Source of the DNA: Adenophora triphylla var. japonica
Lineage: Eukaryota > Streptophyta > Magnoliopsida > Asterales > Campanulaceae
DNA: 64,000 nt
Direction of reading: 5' to 3'
Assembly: GCA_022495995.1 (NCBI GenBank)
Contig: JAFEMH010001240.1
Coordinates: forward strand, 312,001 to 376,000
Position 1 is the stretch's first letter. Every line of letters begins with the position of its first letter. This document shows positions 30,864 to 41,729 of this stretch, in pieces. The notes beneath the pieces were generated by a model. The model did no database searches, was not told the origin of the DNA, and saw only the letters and a list, made by a program, of their open reading frames with translations. Made by a program: the position numbers and the translations under genes.

Positions 30864-31735
30864 TGTTGGATAATTGTGTAGGCTTCTCAAGAACTTAACT
30901 AGAAACTTAACAGAAAAAGATAACGTAGATTGGAAACAAAAGAATTCAAGTCGAGTCTTGTATTTAATACAATCTCCGTAAGAAGTTATTGCCCCGCACA
31001 GGTGCTTACGGTTTATATGGCAATCTTCTAGTAAGATAAAACGACTTATAAGTAAATGATAGGAGCACTCCAAATCAAATACTCTAGCGAACAACACAAT
31101 GTTTGGAACTTTGGACTTTGAAGGATTTAATGCAACAATATGCAATGATTTGGGTATGTTAATCTATCTTACTAGAGGGTAGGAAGGGTCAAAATACTGT
31201 ACATGTTAATTGAAATTCGGAGGAGGAGGTATATATATAGAGAGCCAAGGGGTTTGTGTCTTTTCCCACGAAGAGACACAACTTTCTGTTTGAAATAGTG
31301 CCTGTTCAGGATCTGCTCGGCCGAGTCAAGGAACTCGCACGGCCGAGCACCAGGCTGCACGGCCGAGTCAATAGACTTGCACGGCCGTGTTGATCAAACT
31401 GCTCGGCCGAGCAGGCATAAGCCTCGCCCGAGCAAACTTGTCCAGAGACTTTTGGCCTATTTCTGTGCTCTGCTCGGCCGAGTTAAGGACTCGCTCGGCC
31501 GAGCACTTCAAACAAAATCAAAACACCCTTTAATTAACTCTCGTTAAGTTACAAAAGACCATTGTCATTAATTCTCATTCACCCTAAATGGTTTTGAGAC
31601 ATTAAATGAGTTTAATAATCTACAATAAATGTAGAATACATTTTGTAACTAGTTTCGTTAACAAATAACGAACTTCCGTTAGAAATCTAGGTCAACGTTA
31701 AGTCAAACTTAACTTTCCGTTACCCATTTCCAACA
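30864..31735 (-). repeat. 3' LTR of element D
   Basis: TGTTGG...CCAACA, 872 bp. A TATATATATA stretch (31231-31239) reads as a TATA box on the minus strand. Starting 75 bp upstream of it in the direction of transcription is a cluster of CG palindromes (31314-31505). Confidence 0.88.
31314..31505 (-). promoter_or_regulatory. Cluster of eight GCTCGGCCGAGC palindromes in U3 of element D
   Basis: TGCTCGGCCGAGT (31313), CGCACGGCCGAGC, TGCACGGCCGAGT, TGCACGGCCGTGT, TGCTCGGCCGAGC, CTCGCCCGAGC, TGCTCGGCCGAGT and CGCTCGGCCGAGC (to 31504). The core CGGCCG is invariant except in one copy. Spacing is 20-60 bp. The cluster is in U3 just upstream of the TATA stretch. A regulatory role is inferred from position only. 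Confidence 0.55.
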
Positions 31736-31746
31736 ATCCCCCACAT

Positions 31747-34700
31747 GAATGACAATTAATGCATGAATGCAATTTCGTCCAAAATTCCGGCGAACTATTA
31801 TTACATCGGGATAGATAGCTTGTGGCCTTGAATCTTCCCTAGTGAAATATTATCGGATATACTAGCCATTTGGTAGCGAGTTGCTTTGAACCAGTGACTG
31901 TCGGATGTATACCAAGACAATAATACTCACATAATAATAGCTCTAACAATTGTTGTTCTCACGTTTTTGTCCATTTTGGCCCTGGACCGAATCTCATTCA
32001 TAAGCGTTCATTTAGAGGCGGCCTTATTACCTCTCGCTTTATATAGGTGATTCTCACTATAAGGAGTATCATGCACTACTCCACCCGTAGGTATAGAAAT
32101 CATTAAAAGTTTTCTCAACTTATCCTCACCACCGCCGCATGTGCTAGTACTTGGACGTTCGGGAATGAGTATTCAACATCTCTAGGTTAATAAACCGAGT
32201 TGTTGTTTCCAAGTAACTCTACTAGAACTTATAACTTGGTTGTCTCATTGAACCAAGGGCCTGGGATCTCCATTTCTCAAGGTTGAGTGTCCGCTATAAG
32301 TTCTTTTGTTGTGGGTTTTAAACCCATTCCCATTAACAGTTTATACAGTTGATCTTTATTACTACCCTTAGGTAGACGGATCCGAATTTGACTTCACATG
32401 GCTAGTTGTGACAGTCGCATTTTGAGATCAATTGTACTATGGTAGTGTGTCTAAGACCATTATGTCTAGACTTACCATGATGTTCTACACCTTTTCCTAT
32501 TTTTCATTGTCGTCACAATGCCTTAGGTCATGTAGACACAAGCTTATTCCACGAAGGAATATCTTCCAAGACCATTCAACTTACATAGAAATTGTAATCT
32601 TTAATCATAAGTATATCTTTAAGTACACCAAGCACTATGATTATACTATTCCGGTGATTGATTATAATTACAATTAGACCTTTAGTCTATCTAGAATGAT
32701 CAGTCCCTTCGAGTGATCAAATTCTTCTATCGGTCAGTTTCTTCAAGATAATGGAATTGTGATAGGACAATCCTTCTGATGTTCTAGAAATCTTTATTTC
32801 TAATATGACATCGGCTAATCCCATATCTTTCATGTCAAAGTTCTGTTTTAACATGTCTTTGGTATTCATGATCAATTCATGACTACCATTGTTATCCACG
32901 TAAGGACAGACTATTAACAAATGATTCAGATGTTCCTTTAATGTATGTAGACACATTTGTCACATTCATTAATCTTGAATCCATTTGATAACATAGTTTT
33001 ATCGAACTTCTCATGCCACTGTTTAGTTGCTTGTTTAGTCCATATGAATACACAAGTAGATCCAACACGGTTGTGCGACATAGAACGCTCTGTTGTGTCA
33101 TTTGGGATAATCTTGCATACATCATCATGTCCTTTTGACAACTATCCTGGCTTTATACTTATCAACAGATCCATAAGCTTTATACTTTCTTTTAAGAATC
33201 CAATTGCAACCTAATGGTTTGCAACTTGGAGGAGATCTACCAATTCCCAAGCATTATGAATTTTTATCTCACCGTTAATAGCCTCTTTCCGTAACGAACT
33301 ATCCGGACCGTATAATGCTTCCTTAACAGTTGCTGATTCGTTTTCCAACATAAATGATAGAAAATCAGGACCAAAAGACTTTTCCACTCTTGCCCTTTTA
33401 CTACGTCTAGGTCCTTCATCTTCCACTTGAGATGGACCGTTTGTAGTCTAATATTTGAAGGTTTCATCCTTGGTACATCTAGTTTTTTGCAACCCAACGG
33501 TTTGCATAAGGAAGATCAACCATCTTCCTAGTAGAGTAGGATGAATTTGTCCTTCAACTGTATCTTGTTTTCTTTTTCTTATTAAGAAAAATCACTTACG
33601 CTTTCTATAAATTTTCTTTTATACATTTCCTATCATTTCAAGGAAGTATATTCTTTAAAGAATATAACGAGTCTTGCTTAAGTATTTCTACTTTAGCCAA
33701 ATACCCCCACATTTGAGGTATTTATAAAACGGCTTATGAATATTTCATAATTCGTCATCAATGAATATTTCCTTTCTAAGGATCCATTTGTAACCCAATG
33801 GTTAGCATTATGGAGGAAGATCAAATAACTTCCAAATATATAATGATCCATTCTTTTAACTGTTAACATTTAACAGTTTCTGTTAATACTAGAAGTTCAT
33901 ATCAAATAAAACTTATGTATTTAGCTTGTACCCCCACACTTGAGGTGTACCTCCACATATCAAATATTTTATGAATATCCTAATTCATATTTAATATTTT
34001 CCTTTTATGTGAAGTCATTTAATTGTAATAACCATGTTACCTACAATGTATTTCATCTCCTTGAGATGAACCGACGACATAGTCATAACTATGTTTTAAG
34101 TGAGGTTTCTTCAACCATTTTCCTTGGTTGAAGAAAGAATACCGTGCATTGCCAATGGAAACGTAATCCATGGTTTTTGGGTCCTATCTTAACCTCTTTA
34201 GGTTTAGATATTTCTACCTTTGCTAGGTATACCCACATAAGACGGAACTTATCAATAAGGAGTTCACCATCTCCTTAAAAGTTCTATCTTCCTTTTTCAA
34301 TTGATTTGAGTGTGTAAGAAGCTTTCGCTTGATAAATAAGTGTCAGCGTCCCAACAATTATTTTTCAAACGGTACTACATACTAACCACCTCTATCACTT
34401 CGAAACTCTTAATTGTTCATTAAGATGAATCACAAACCTTATTGTTTACTTAAAACTTTAAGGTTTTACCTTTTACTTTTCCAAAAGATGAACTTTGCAT
34501 TATCAAATGCAATCATTAATAGAAGTAAATAACTATCTATTTACTATTTCTCGGTTTGAACCGATTTCTACAAAAGAAATCACAATTGATTTTGCGAATC
34601 AAATTTCATTTTAGGTAGTAATTTTAAATTAACTCGTCGACTTAGTGAATTTAAATTTACACGACCTAAATGAACACGCCATAACAATTGGAACACTTCA

Positions 34701-34820
34701 AACCAAGTAAATAAAATCTGAAATTTTATTCTTCGCACTTAGGCGGATAAACAATTACAATTTAAGGAGTCCTTCAACAAGGTACCCTTTACTAACACAA
34801 CAACCACTTTTGGTCAATTC
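31747..34820 (-). pseudogene. pol of element D (RT recognisable, rearranged)
   Basis: RT words on the minus strand: QATKQWHEKFDKTMLSNGFK (about 33070-33010), LIVCPYVDNNGSHELIMNTK (32920-32860, catalytic YVDD reduced to YVDN), QNFDMKDMGLADVILEIKIS (32850-32790). Upstream, RRSKRARVEKSFGPDFLSF (33400) and INGEIKIHNAWELVDL (33260) mark the RT start. Sequence coding for the WELVDLPP...GCK segment appears three times in diverged form (near 33230, 33500 and 33800), so this part has been duplicated. From 33900 to 34800 only AT-rich remnants are seen; integrase and protease are not recognised. Confidence 0.7.
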
Positions 34821-34824
34821 AATC

Positions 34825-35550
34825 TTATGCCCCTAGGCTAAGTTGATCAAAGTCCAATGGAACATTTCTATCTTCATTCACATTGGCTTGAAGAGGGTTT
34901 CCATCTTGGTTGTTGATTCTAGGATGTCGACATTCCCTAGCCATATGCCCGGGTTTGCCGCAATTAAAACAACTACCTTTGACCTTCTTGACGGTCCTCT
35001 TCACTTTCCCGGTTTTCTTTCTCTTGTTTCCGGTACTTCTTTCCACCAAGTTCACTTGCGGTCTTTTAGTCACAATACACATAGTATTGTGCATCTCGAG
35101 AAAGTCCCAAAGTTCTCTCGCGGTCTTTATGCCACAACACACCTTGTATTGTGTGTAATCCAAGCCATTAAGAATATAATTGCGACACAAGAAATCGCTG
35201 TGATTCCAAGTATCCAATTCATTATTTGCTTTGGATTCATCCTCGTCGGATATCAATGGTGGATATTTCCAAAGAAAATGCACCAATTTTAATGTTGTCA
35301 AATAGACCAACATTTTCTGTTGCCACCTTTTAAAGTTCATCCCGGTAAGAATACCCGGTCTTTTCGCATGTACGAACACATGAGACGGAGGGAGAGCATT
35401 AAGAGGTGCAACCCTTGAGGTTGTACGTGAAGGAGGTTTCTTACCATGAACCGGGTGAGACGGTGTAACATTGTTGAACGTAGCGTCACCTTGAGATGGA
35501 GGCGTCACATTCCCTTGACTTGATTCTGTGGAGTCTTTCTCGTTTGCCAT
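34825..35550 (-). CDS. gag of Copia element D (241 residues, internally shortened)
   Basis: Open from ATG at 35550. The N-terminal 60 residues are Pro/Ser/Thr-rich. GMNFKRWQQKMLVYLTTLKL (about 72-91) is the start of the Copia gag domain, then IKTARELWDFLE (about 142-153), where the domain breaks off. A basic stretch (GNKRKKTGKVKRTVKKVKGS) leads to the zinc knuckle CFNCGKPGHMARECRH. The middle of the gag domain is missing compared with full relatives, yet the reading frame stays open. Gag forms the element particle and binds its RNA. The start is the first ATG, 40 bp from the LTR. Confidence 0.8.
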   Translation of the reverse strand: MANEKDSTESSQGNVTPPSQGDATFNNVTPSHPVHGKKPPSRTTSRVAPLNALPPSHVFVHAKRPGILTGMNFKRWQQKMLVYLTTLKLVHFLWKYPPLISDEDESKANNELDTWNHSDFLCRNYILNGLDYTQYKVCCGIKTARELWDFLEMHNTMCIVTKRPQVNLVERSTGNKRKKTGKVKRTVKKVKGSCFNCGKPGHMARECRHPRINNQDGNPLQANVNEDRNVPLDFDQLSLGA

Positions 35551-35590
35551 CTTGAAGATCTTGAAGAAGCGTAAAATAACTTCTTACGAT

Positions 35591-35792
35591 TGTTGGATAA
35601 TTGTGTAGGCTTCTCAAGAACTTAACTAGAAACTTAACAGAAAAAGATAACGGAGATTGGAAACAAAAGAATTCAAGTCGAGTCTTGTATTTAATACAAT
35701 CTCCGTAAGAAGTTATTGCCCCGCACAGGTGCTTACGGTTTATATGGCAATCTTCTAGTAAGATAAAACGACTTATAAGTAAATGATAGGAG
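35591..35792 (-). repeat. Truncated 5' LTR of element D (U5/R part only)
   Basis: 202 bp match 30864-31064, then identity stops at AAATGATAGGAG and a short scrambled repeat (TATATGGCAATCT, CTCCGTAAGAG) follows. The U3 with the palindrome cluster is lost. Confidence 0.82.
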
Positions 35793-36283
35793 TTTTTTAT
35801 ATGGCAATCTCCGTAAGAGTTTTTTATGTCAAATATTTTTCTCGAGAAGATTTTTTAATATAAGAAAGAGGCAGTGTCCAAGTTATACTTGAAAAGACAT
35901 TTATTTGTCCCAAAATCTATAGTATAAATGGTACTGGTGTGCTACAGTTGAATGAATAGTTTCAATGGCCGAATTTTTCATTTTGCCCTCACTATTTTGT
36001 CCCTTTCTCATTTTGCCCTTAAATTTTTTTTTTTTTTAAATTAAAAAAAAACGCGTCCTCGAACACGGGGCTTAATTAAAAAAAAATATGTCCTCGAACA
36101 CGGGCTTATTTTATTCTAGTATTATACAATTGAAGATTGGAAGTGGTGAAAGGCTTAAAGTATGGACCGAAAGCATGGGTTTACTCAATTACATTCTTTC
36201 TCATTTTCAAGATATTTTTTAATCGCAATGTTTTTTTTTAAATTTTGTGACAAGCCTCTAATCATTGTGGAAAATCTTATCAT
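35793..36283. other. AT-rich intergenic sequence
   Basis: No gene seen. Two imperfect copies of TCCTCGAACACGGG(G)CTT (36055 and 36092) are each preceded by an A-run. Confidence 0.5.
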
Positions 36284-37422
36284 TAAGGTGGTGTTTGTTT
36301 TTCACTTTTGTCTCTTATTCAGTGCTGAAATGGTGGGTGAATCAGAGATGGGAGAATTCAGATTGTTTGTTTATTTTTTTAAATTCAGACTTAATGCTTC
36401 TGAATTACCACTTAAATTTAAGAGGTAAAAATGCCACTGATTTTAAAGTAGGCGCCTCTGAAGCAAAAATTGGACGAATATGTCCCCATGATATTTTCAT
36501 ATTTCCAACCTTACCCCTCTCATTTGTACCCTCTATTCTCTCTCCATAGCCTTTATCTCTTCAACGTTCATCTCTATCACTCACCCCATCCATGGCCGAT
36601 CTACTCCTACTCCATATCTCCCTGATATGCACCAAGAAATCTCCTTCTCCGTCATCAGTTAGCTAGTTGACGTCTCCGCCTTCATCGATTGGTTCATGGA
36701 TTGATTGAAATTCTGGTTCTTCCATTTTGTTTTCTTCCTGGGGTTCGTCGCCATGGGGCTCGCCGGCTTCTATTAGTAGGTTATGTGTATTTTGGAGTTG
36801 CTCAATGTAATTGAAGTTGTAGGATTTCTGGGTTTGGAGCTGTACATTTTCAATTTTTTCTTAATTAATAAATTTGAGAGCATGAAGCATCATCTCTTCA
36901 ATCTGTATAATTTCCTTCTTGACATTATAATTAGAGATTTTTTTTTGGCCTACCATTTGCTTGCTGGGTTTTGTTTGTGTATGTGTGGATGTGTATGATT
37001 CTCTCAGGTAGCTTCATTCAATTGGTGTTTTTTTTTTCGCTTCGTTCTAAATTCAATTCATAATACCACATCCTTCGTCTCAAAATGTATACTGTATTTA
37101 AAATGACCTTCCAATTTGCTCAAATTAGTCTGTAGTAAATTTGATTATCTTTTAATTGAATTCATGGGAGTAGCTCATGATGAAATGTTAGCTGGTATGT
37201 GTGTTATGTTGTTATTTTTCTAAAAGAAAAAGTGTTTTTAATTATTATTTGAAATGGATAAAATGGTAAATCGACATATTTAGTAAATGAATTCAGTTGA
37301 AAAATCAAACAACTTTAAAAATTCGTAAATCGGTTTCAACATCGGTCTTATCGATTGGACAGATTCAGATGTGAAATCAGATTTCAGCACTTAACACTTA
37401 AAAAAAAACAAATGTCACCTAA
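36284..37422. mobile_element. Candidate non-autonomous hAT-like element (1.1 kb)
   Basis: The left end TAAGGTGGTGTTTGTTTTT and the right end (reverse complement TTAGGTGACATTTGTTTTT) form imperfect inverted repeats. Both sides also share a subterminal AGTGCTGAAAT. Flanks CTTATCAT (36276-36283) and CTTATCCA (37423-37430) look like an 8-bp target duplication with two changes, as expected of hAT. The middle (36590-36780) is less AT-rich and contains no domain I recognise; it may be captured host sequence. Confidence 0.5.
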
Positions 37423-37657
37423 CTTATCCATGCAATTAATCTATACTTTTATTTGTTTCAAAAAAAAATATATATATGTTTTTTTAAATATATAACCAAA
37501 GTTCATTCAATTCAATTTAAATATATAACCAAAGTTCATTCAATTATGCAAGTAATATAAATTAATTACTTCAACCCTAGCCAATAATTTTAATTAGGGC
37601 AAAAACAGTACCACAAATACATAAATCTCTCCCTCTCTGAATTTTCAACTTAACAAT

Positions 37658-37873
37658 TTAGTGGCAGAGAAGCTTAAGCAGGGATAATAGCAACGAAGAA
37701 TAAACGAACGCGTTGGAGACAGTTACGGATAATCCCGATCCAGCGTCCATCGGAGCCGGCGCCGGCGATGGCGAAAGTTCGGTATCTTGCGCTAGAGCAG
37801 TTCCCGAAGCGAGAAACGCCGCCACTATCACTGCGAAGATAGTGAATCTTAACGGGCCGATCGATGATGCCAT
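37658..37873 (-). CDS. Arabinogalactan-peptide-like cell-surface protein
   Basis: An intact 71-residue protein and the only convincing host gene here. Residues 1-28 (MASSIGPLRFTIFAVIVAAF...ALA) form a signal peptide, with probable cleavage before Gln29. Residues 34-41, SPSPAPAP, are the Ala/Ser-Pro glycomodule in which Pro is hydroxylated and carries arabinogalactan chains. Residues 43-55 are a short spacer, and 56-71 (FVYSSLLLSLLKLLCH) a hydrophobic tail like a GPI-anchor signal. This is the plan of AG-peptides, which sit at the outer plasma membrane. The start is supported by a pyrimidine-rich leader and a TATA box 103 bp upstream. The exact subgroup is uncertain. Confidence 0.75.
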   Translation of the reverse strand: MASSIGPLRFTIFAVIVAAFLASGTALAQDTELSPSPAPAPMDAGSGLSVTVSNAFVYSSLLLSLLKLLCH

Positions 37874-37975
37874 TTTAAAAGAAATTGGGAAAGATTCAGG
37901 AAAAAGGTGTGTGCGCTTGTGTGTGTGAATTAGGGAGAAATTTGGATGGAATTTGAAGGGGAGGGGAAGGCTATG

Positions 37976-37983
37976 TATTTATA
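37976..37983 (-). promoter_or_regulatory. TATA box of the AG-peptide gene
   Basis: TATAAATA on the minus strand, 103 bp upstream of the ATG. Transcription would start near 37950, giving a leader of about 75 bases that is rich in CA and CT repeats. Confidence 0.6.
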
Positions 37984-38186
37984 GTGTTCAATTAAACCTT
38001 CAGATTTTGATATTTTTGTAACGTTAGAAAACTTTAATAGAAAGGAAACAGGAAGTAGGGCCCACCTGAGAGAGTCGAACGTTGGGCGAGATAATCAATA
38101 AAGCCCTCCAACGGCTTTGTATGCCTACCCCTGGCCCTTGCAAATTCCTGTGTGGTAAAAACCAAATATCGCTAATTTATATTTAA

Positions 38187-38290
38187 CTAGTATTCTACCT
38201 GTGCGTTAACAAAAATTATTTACATATTAATTTTTTCATGTGAATATAGTTGTATATTATAACGTATAATTAATTATAAATCAAATTTAA
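38187..38290 (-). mobile_element. Possible Helitron 3' end
   Basis: On the minus strand GTTAACGCACAGGTAGAATA is followed by CTAG and then T, like a Helitron terminus (CTRR next to a host T). It resembles the better one at 46183-46220. The upstream hairpin is decayed and the 5' end is not found. Confidence 0.3.
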
Positions 38291-39040
38291 TATAAAAATA
38301 AATAGAAAGTGAATTTAAATATTTGACAAATTTGTTTATACATAACGTTATATTTTTAATCTTTATAATTAGTATCGACATCCATCCATTGATCTCTTTA
38401 ATCTTTTTTGTATACCAAATATACATTGATATTAAAAGAATAATTTCTAAGAAAATCATAAAAATAACATTTAATTAATATATCCTTAAATATTCATTTA
38501 GATAAAACATTGATAAGAGAGAATTCACAAGTTTCAGTATCATTATATTTCGAAATTTTAAGTTACTCCCAATAAAACAAAATGAAATGACCATGATTAT
38601 ACACATATTTTTGTAAGAAGACCAAAAGTAAACATATACTGAACCTGCTAACTTCTATTTAAATTCAAATATTATTTTATTAAAAATAGTATTTCAGTTT
38701 TGAATCAATTATTTATTCTTTAAATCAAAATCAAATATTTTAATAAAAGACTAAAATACTTCTAATCCTAATGTTACAGCAAATTTATTTTCTACCAAAG
38801 TAATACTTTATTTTTAAATCGTCACTTTGCCCCATTATTTAAATCGTCAAATTTTGTACCGCAGAGAGTATTAATTTTGAAGTGACTTTTCTCTGGTCAC
38901 ATTTTGTACCGGAGAGAGTATTAATTTTGAAGTGACTTTTCTCTAGTCCTATCTATATATCTATTACTCTCTCCATTTATATTTGTCAAAAAAAAATTGT
39001 GTTCCTAAATATTAGTCATTATAGTTTGTTTTTTTTAAGA
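38291..39040. other. AT-rich intergenic sequence with a local duplication
   Basis: No gene. A 52-bp direct duplication sits at 38853-38950: ATTTTGTACCGSAGAGAGTA and TTTTGAAGTGACTTTTCTCT each occur twice. Confidence 0.5.
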
Positions 39041-39189
39041 GCAAGTTTTGGGAGAAACTAGTTTCTCCATAAATTATAAAAAGTTCACTTTTTTTCTACT
39101 TGCAAGTAGTTAGTGAATATTTAGGAACAGTTTATAAAACAGGACTTTTTATAACTTAAGGAGAAACTAGTTTCCCTCAAAATCTTGTG
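39041..39189. mobile_element. Fold-back MITE, copy 1
   Basis: A 149-bp element whose ends GCAAGTTTTGGGAGAAACTA and (reverse complement of the right end) ACAAGATTTTGAGGGAAACT pair along about 35 bp, ending in the self-complementary GGAGAAACTAGTTTCTCC, with TTATAAAAAGT as the inner part. A second copy lies at 47296-47446. I do not recognise the family. Confidence 0.6.
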
Positions 39190-39483
39190 TTTTTTTAATG
39201 GTCATGATTTTCTTTGTCATTAATACATTCGTTCATTTACTTATGTAAAAATGTTTAATGTGTAAGATGAAGAGAAATGTTAAAAAAGAGTAATTTATGA
39301 ATTTCTTGATTTGTGAAATTTTGTCTAAAGTGACAAATAAAAAGAAATGGAGGGAGTATAATTATAACAATTCTGGTGATAATCTTTCACAAACTCCAAA
39401 ACAAAATTAAAATTGTTGAAAGAGGGACAATTCTTAATACTAACCGAAGTTTTGATATTTTGCACTCGTTTTAATAAAAAATG

Positions 39484-40620
39484 ACGAAAATAACACAAAA
39501 AAATCTTTTACCGCCCACTTTTACAAAAAAAAAAAATTATAATCAAATTTCCTTAACTTTTCTTCCTTCATCCTATTTTACAAAAAAATATGATACTCAT
39601 CTATTTTCTATTTTATTTGTATGACTTTTATTTAAGAGTAATTATCTAATTTTCAAATAAAAATAGAATTATTATAGTTTAAAAAAAAATACACTCATCA
39701 GCATCAACCATTATTTTGAAATATACGTATCAAAGAAATTATTATTTAATTTAAGTAGTCAGCTCAAATCATTTTTTTAAATCCAATGAGACACCTCAAT
39801 TCTTAAGAAACTCAAATTGCATTAAAAAAACTATTTTTCTAGCATTTAACATACTTTTAGTGCATTTATGCATTCATTAATGACTTTGTATTTTTCTTTG
39901 CCAATATAGTTTTTAATTTAAAAATTGCAAAACTATTTCTAATAAAAAAATCAATACTCAATGCTAACATGCACCATTATTCTCTTTTTGGCGGGAAATG
40001 CTAACATAAATCGCTATCCTCTTTTTATATATATATATAATATAATATAATAACACAAAAAAATTCTTTTACCGCCCACTTTTACAAAAAAAATATTATC
40101 AAATTTCTTTAAATTTTCTTCCTTCAAACGTATTTTACAAAAAAAATATGATACTTATTTATTTTCTATTTTATTTGTATGACTTTTATTTAAGAGTAAT
40201 TATCTAATTTTCAAATAAAAATAGAATTATCATACGTCAAGAAACAACCCTTTCAATTTCTCTTATTTTTTTAGTTTAAAAAAAAAATACTCTCATCAGC
40301 ATCAACCATTATTTTGAAATATACTTATCAAAGAAATTGTATTATTTAATTTAAGTAGCCAGCTCAAATCATTTTTTTTTAAAATCGAATGAGTCACCTC
40401 AATTCTTAAGAAACTAAAATTGCATTAAAATAATTATTTTTCTGGCATTTAACATACTTTTAGTGCATTTATGCATTCATTAATGACTTTGTATTTTTCT
40501 TTGCCAATATAGTTTTTAATTTAAAAATTGCAAAACTATATCTAATAAAAAAATCAATACCCAATGCTAACATGCACCATTATTCTCTTTTTGGCAAAAA
40601 ATGCTAACATGCACCACTAT
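39484..40620. repeat. Tandem duplication of about 560 bp
   Basis: 39484-40028 and 40048-40620 are two diverged copies, each starting ATAACACAAAAAAAT...TTTTACCGCCCACTTTTA and ending CTAACATGCACCATTATTCT. Copy 2 has about 40 extra bp near 40231-40272. AT-rich and non-coding. Confidence 0.85.
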
Positions 40621-40774
40621 CCTTTTTTTTTTTTTTTTTTTTTTTTTGTACACACACACACACAGAAGCGCACAGAAGCGCCTAGGATAAATCCTAGGGA
40701 GAGAAAGTCTTCCCTCTAACTTCTGGGGGTATCGAACTCATGACCTCCAAGTTGAAAGCCATGCACCACTATCC
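40609..40774 (-). mobile_element. tRNA-derived SINE
   Basis: On the minus strand from 40760: an A-box-like GGCTTTCAACTTGG, then a B box GAGTTCGATACC (complement of 40729-40739), a body with the palindrome CCTAGGATTTATCCTAGG, a (GT)n run and a poly-A tail (T-run at 40623-40647). ATGCACCACTATCC flanks it on both sides (40609-40622, 40761-40774) as a 14-bp target duplication. It is non-coding and would be transcribed by RNA polymerase III. Confidence 0.72.
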
Positions 40775-41029
40775 TTTTTTTTTTTTTTATACACACACAC
40801 ACATGCACCGTGTATTAAATTTACTGACAAAAAAACTATTTCAAAAGAAAGTATTTTAAAAACTATTTAGATATAAAATTATTAATATTAAAATATGATG
40901 TAAATACAAATTGATTCGAATTGAAGCTTCATTTTCAATTTGTGTTAGTTTGGTACTTAACAAATAATTATAAATATACATATTAATTAATAATGGTACT
41001 TCATTCAATAACGAAGATATTCAATGAAG

Positions 41030-41210
41030 CTATACTCCTCCATCCCAGTCGACTTAAGATTTTCACAAAAATTAAGAAAAAACTATTATAATAAGAGAAA
41101 AAATAATGAGTGTAGGAGATATTGTGAGTATGAAAAGTAAAATAGAAAAGAGAATGAGTGAGAGAAATAGTAAGTGGATTGCTGTTGTAAGTATTACAAG
41201 TGAGTCCCAT
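41030..41210. mobile_element. Degraded Stowaway-like MITE
   Basis: The left end TACTCCTCCATCCCAGTCGA and the internal blocks ATAATGAGTG and GAGAATGAGTGAGAGAAATA match the family of the other MITEs. The right end is eroded. Confidence 0.45.
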
Positions 41211-41329
41211 TGAATATAAAAATAATATTAACTTTTTAACGTTTAAAAAAAATGTTTTACTAACTTGTACATTTTTGTACAATAATAGAATTTCAAATAT
41301 TATAATTTTTCAATTTTTAATATTTATGG

Positions 41330-41720
41330 GTTGCCAAAGAGAGATGGGTGTGGAGGGATAGTGACGGTCGAAGATGGTAGTCGTTGGAGATGATGGTTCG
41401 ATGAAGGGATGGTTGGTTGTTGGAGGTAGGGTGGGGAAGAGTATTCGCGGCTGAGAGCATGGGATGGTAGGGGTCGTGGACGGGGTCGTCGGTGGAGGTA
41501 TGATCGAAATGGTGGTGGTTATCGATGACTCGAGGTAGTGGTCAAAATGTGTTCATAAAGGGATGATAGCCATATGTGGTGGGTTATTGGAGGGATGGTA
41601 GTGGTTGGTGGTCGTCAGAGTAGTCATTGGAGTAAGGGTGGTTGTCCCAGTTGTGGTGTGGCCAGTGATTGGTGGTCGAAGGTGGTGGCCAAATGGATAA
41701 TGGTCGATGGTTAGAAGAGG
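41330..41720. other. GGT/GAT-rich stretch without a gene
   Basis: Irregular repeats of GGTGGT, GGATGGT and GTCGTTGGAG. No consistent frame and no recognisable domain. Confidence 0.4.
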
Positions 41721-41729
41721 GGTGGTGGC

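Larger units (their letters stand above)
30864..35792 (-). mobile_element. Copia element D, 5' LTR truncated
   Basis: LTR start TGTTGGATAATTGTG at 30864 is repeated at 35591. The left copy is full length (872 bp), but the right copy stops after about 200 bp. A minus-strand polypurine tract ATGTGGGGGAT (31736-31746) borders the left LTR, and gag is on the minus strand at the right, so orientation is minus. The 5' LTR therefore lacks its U3 promoter. No standard primer site is found next to 35591. Confidence 0.85.

Noticed and set aside
31314..31505. CRISPR-like spaced repeats
   Set aside because: Repeats are 12 bp, palindromic, unevenly spaced, in a plant LTR; no spacers of constant length and no cas genes.
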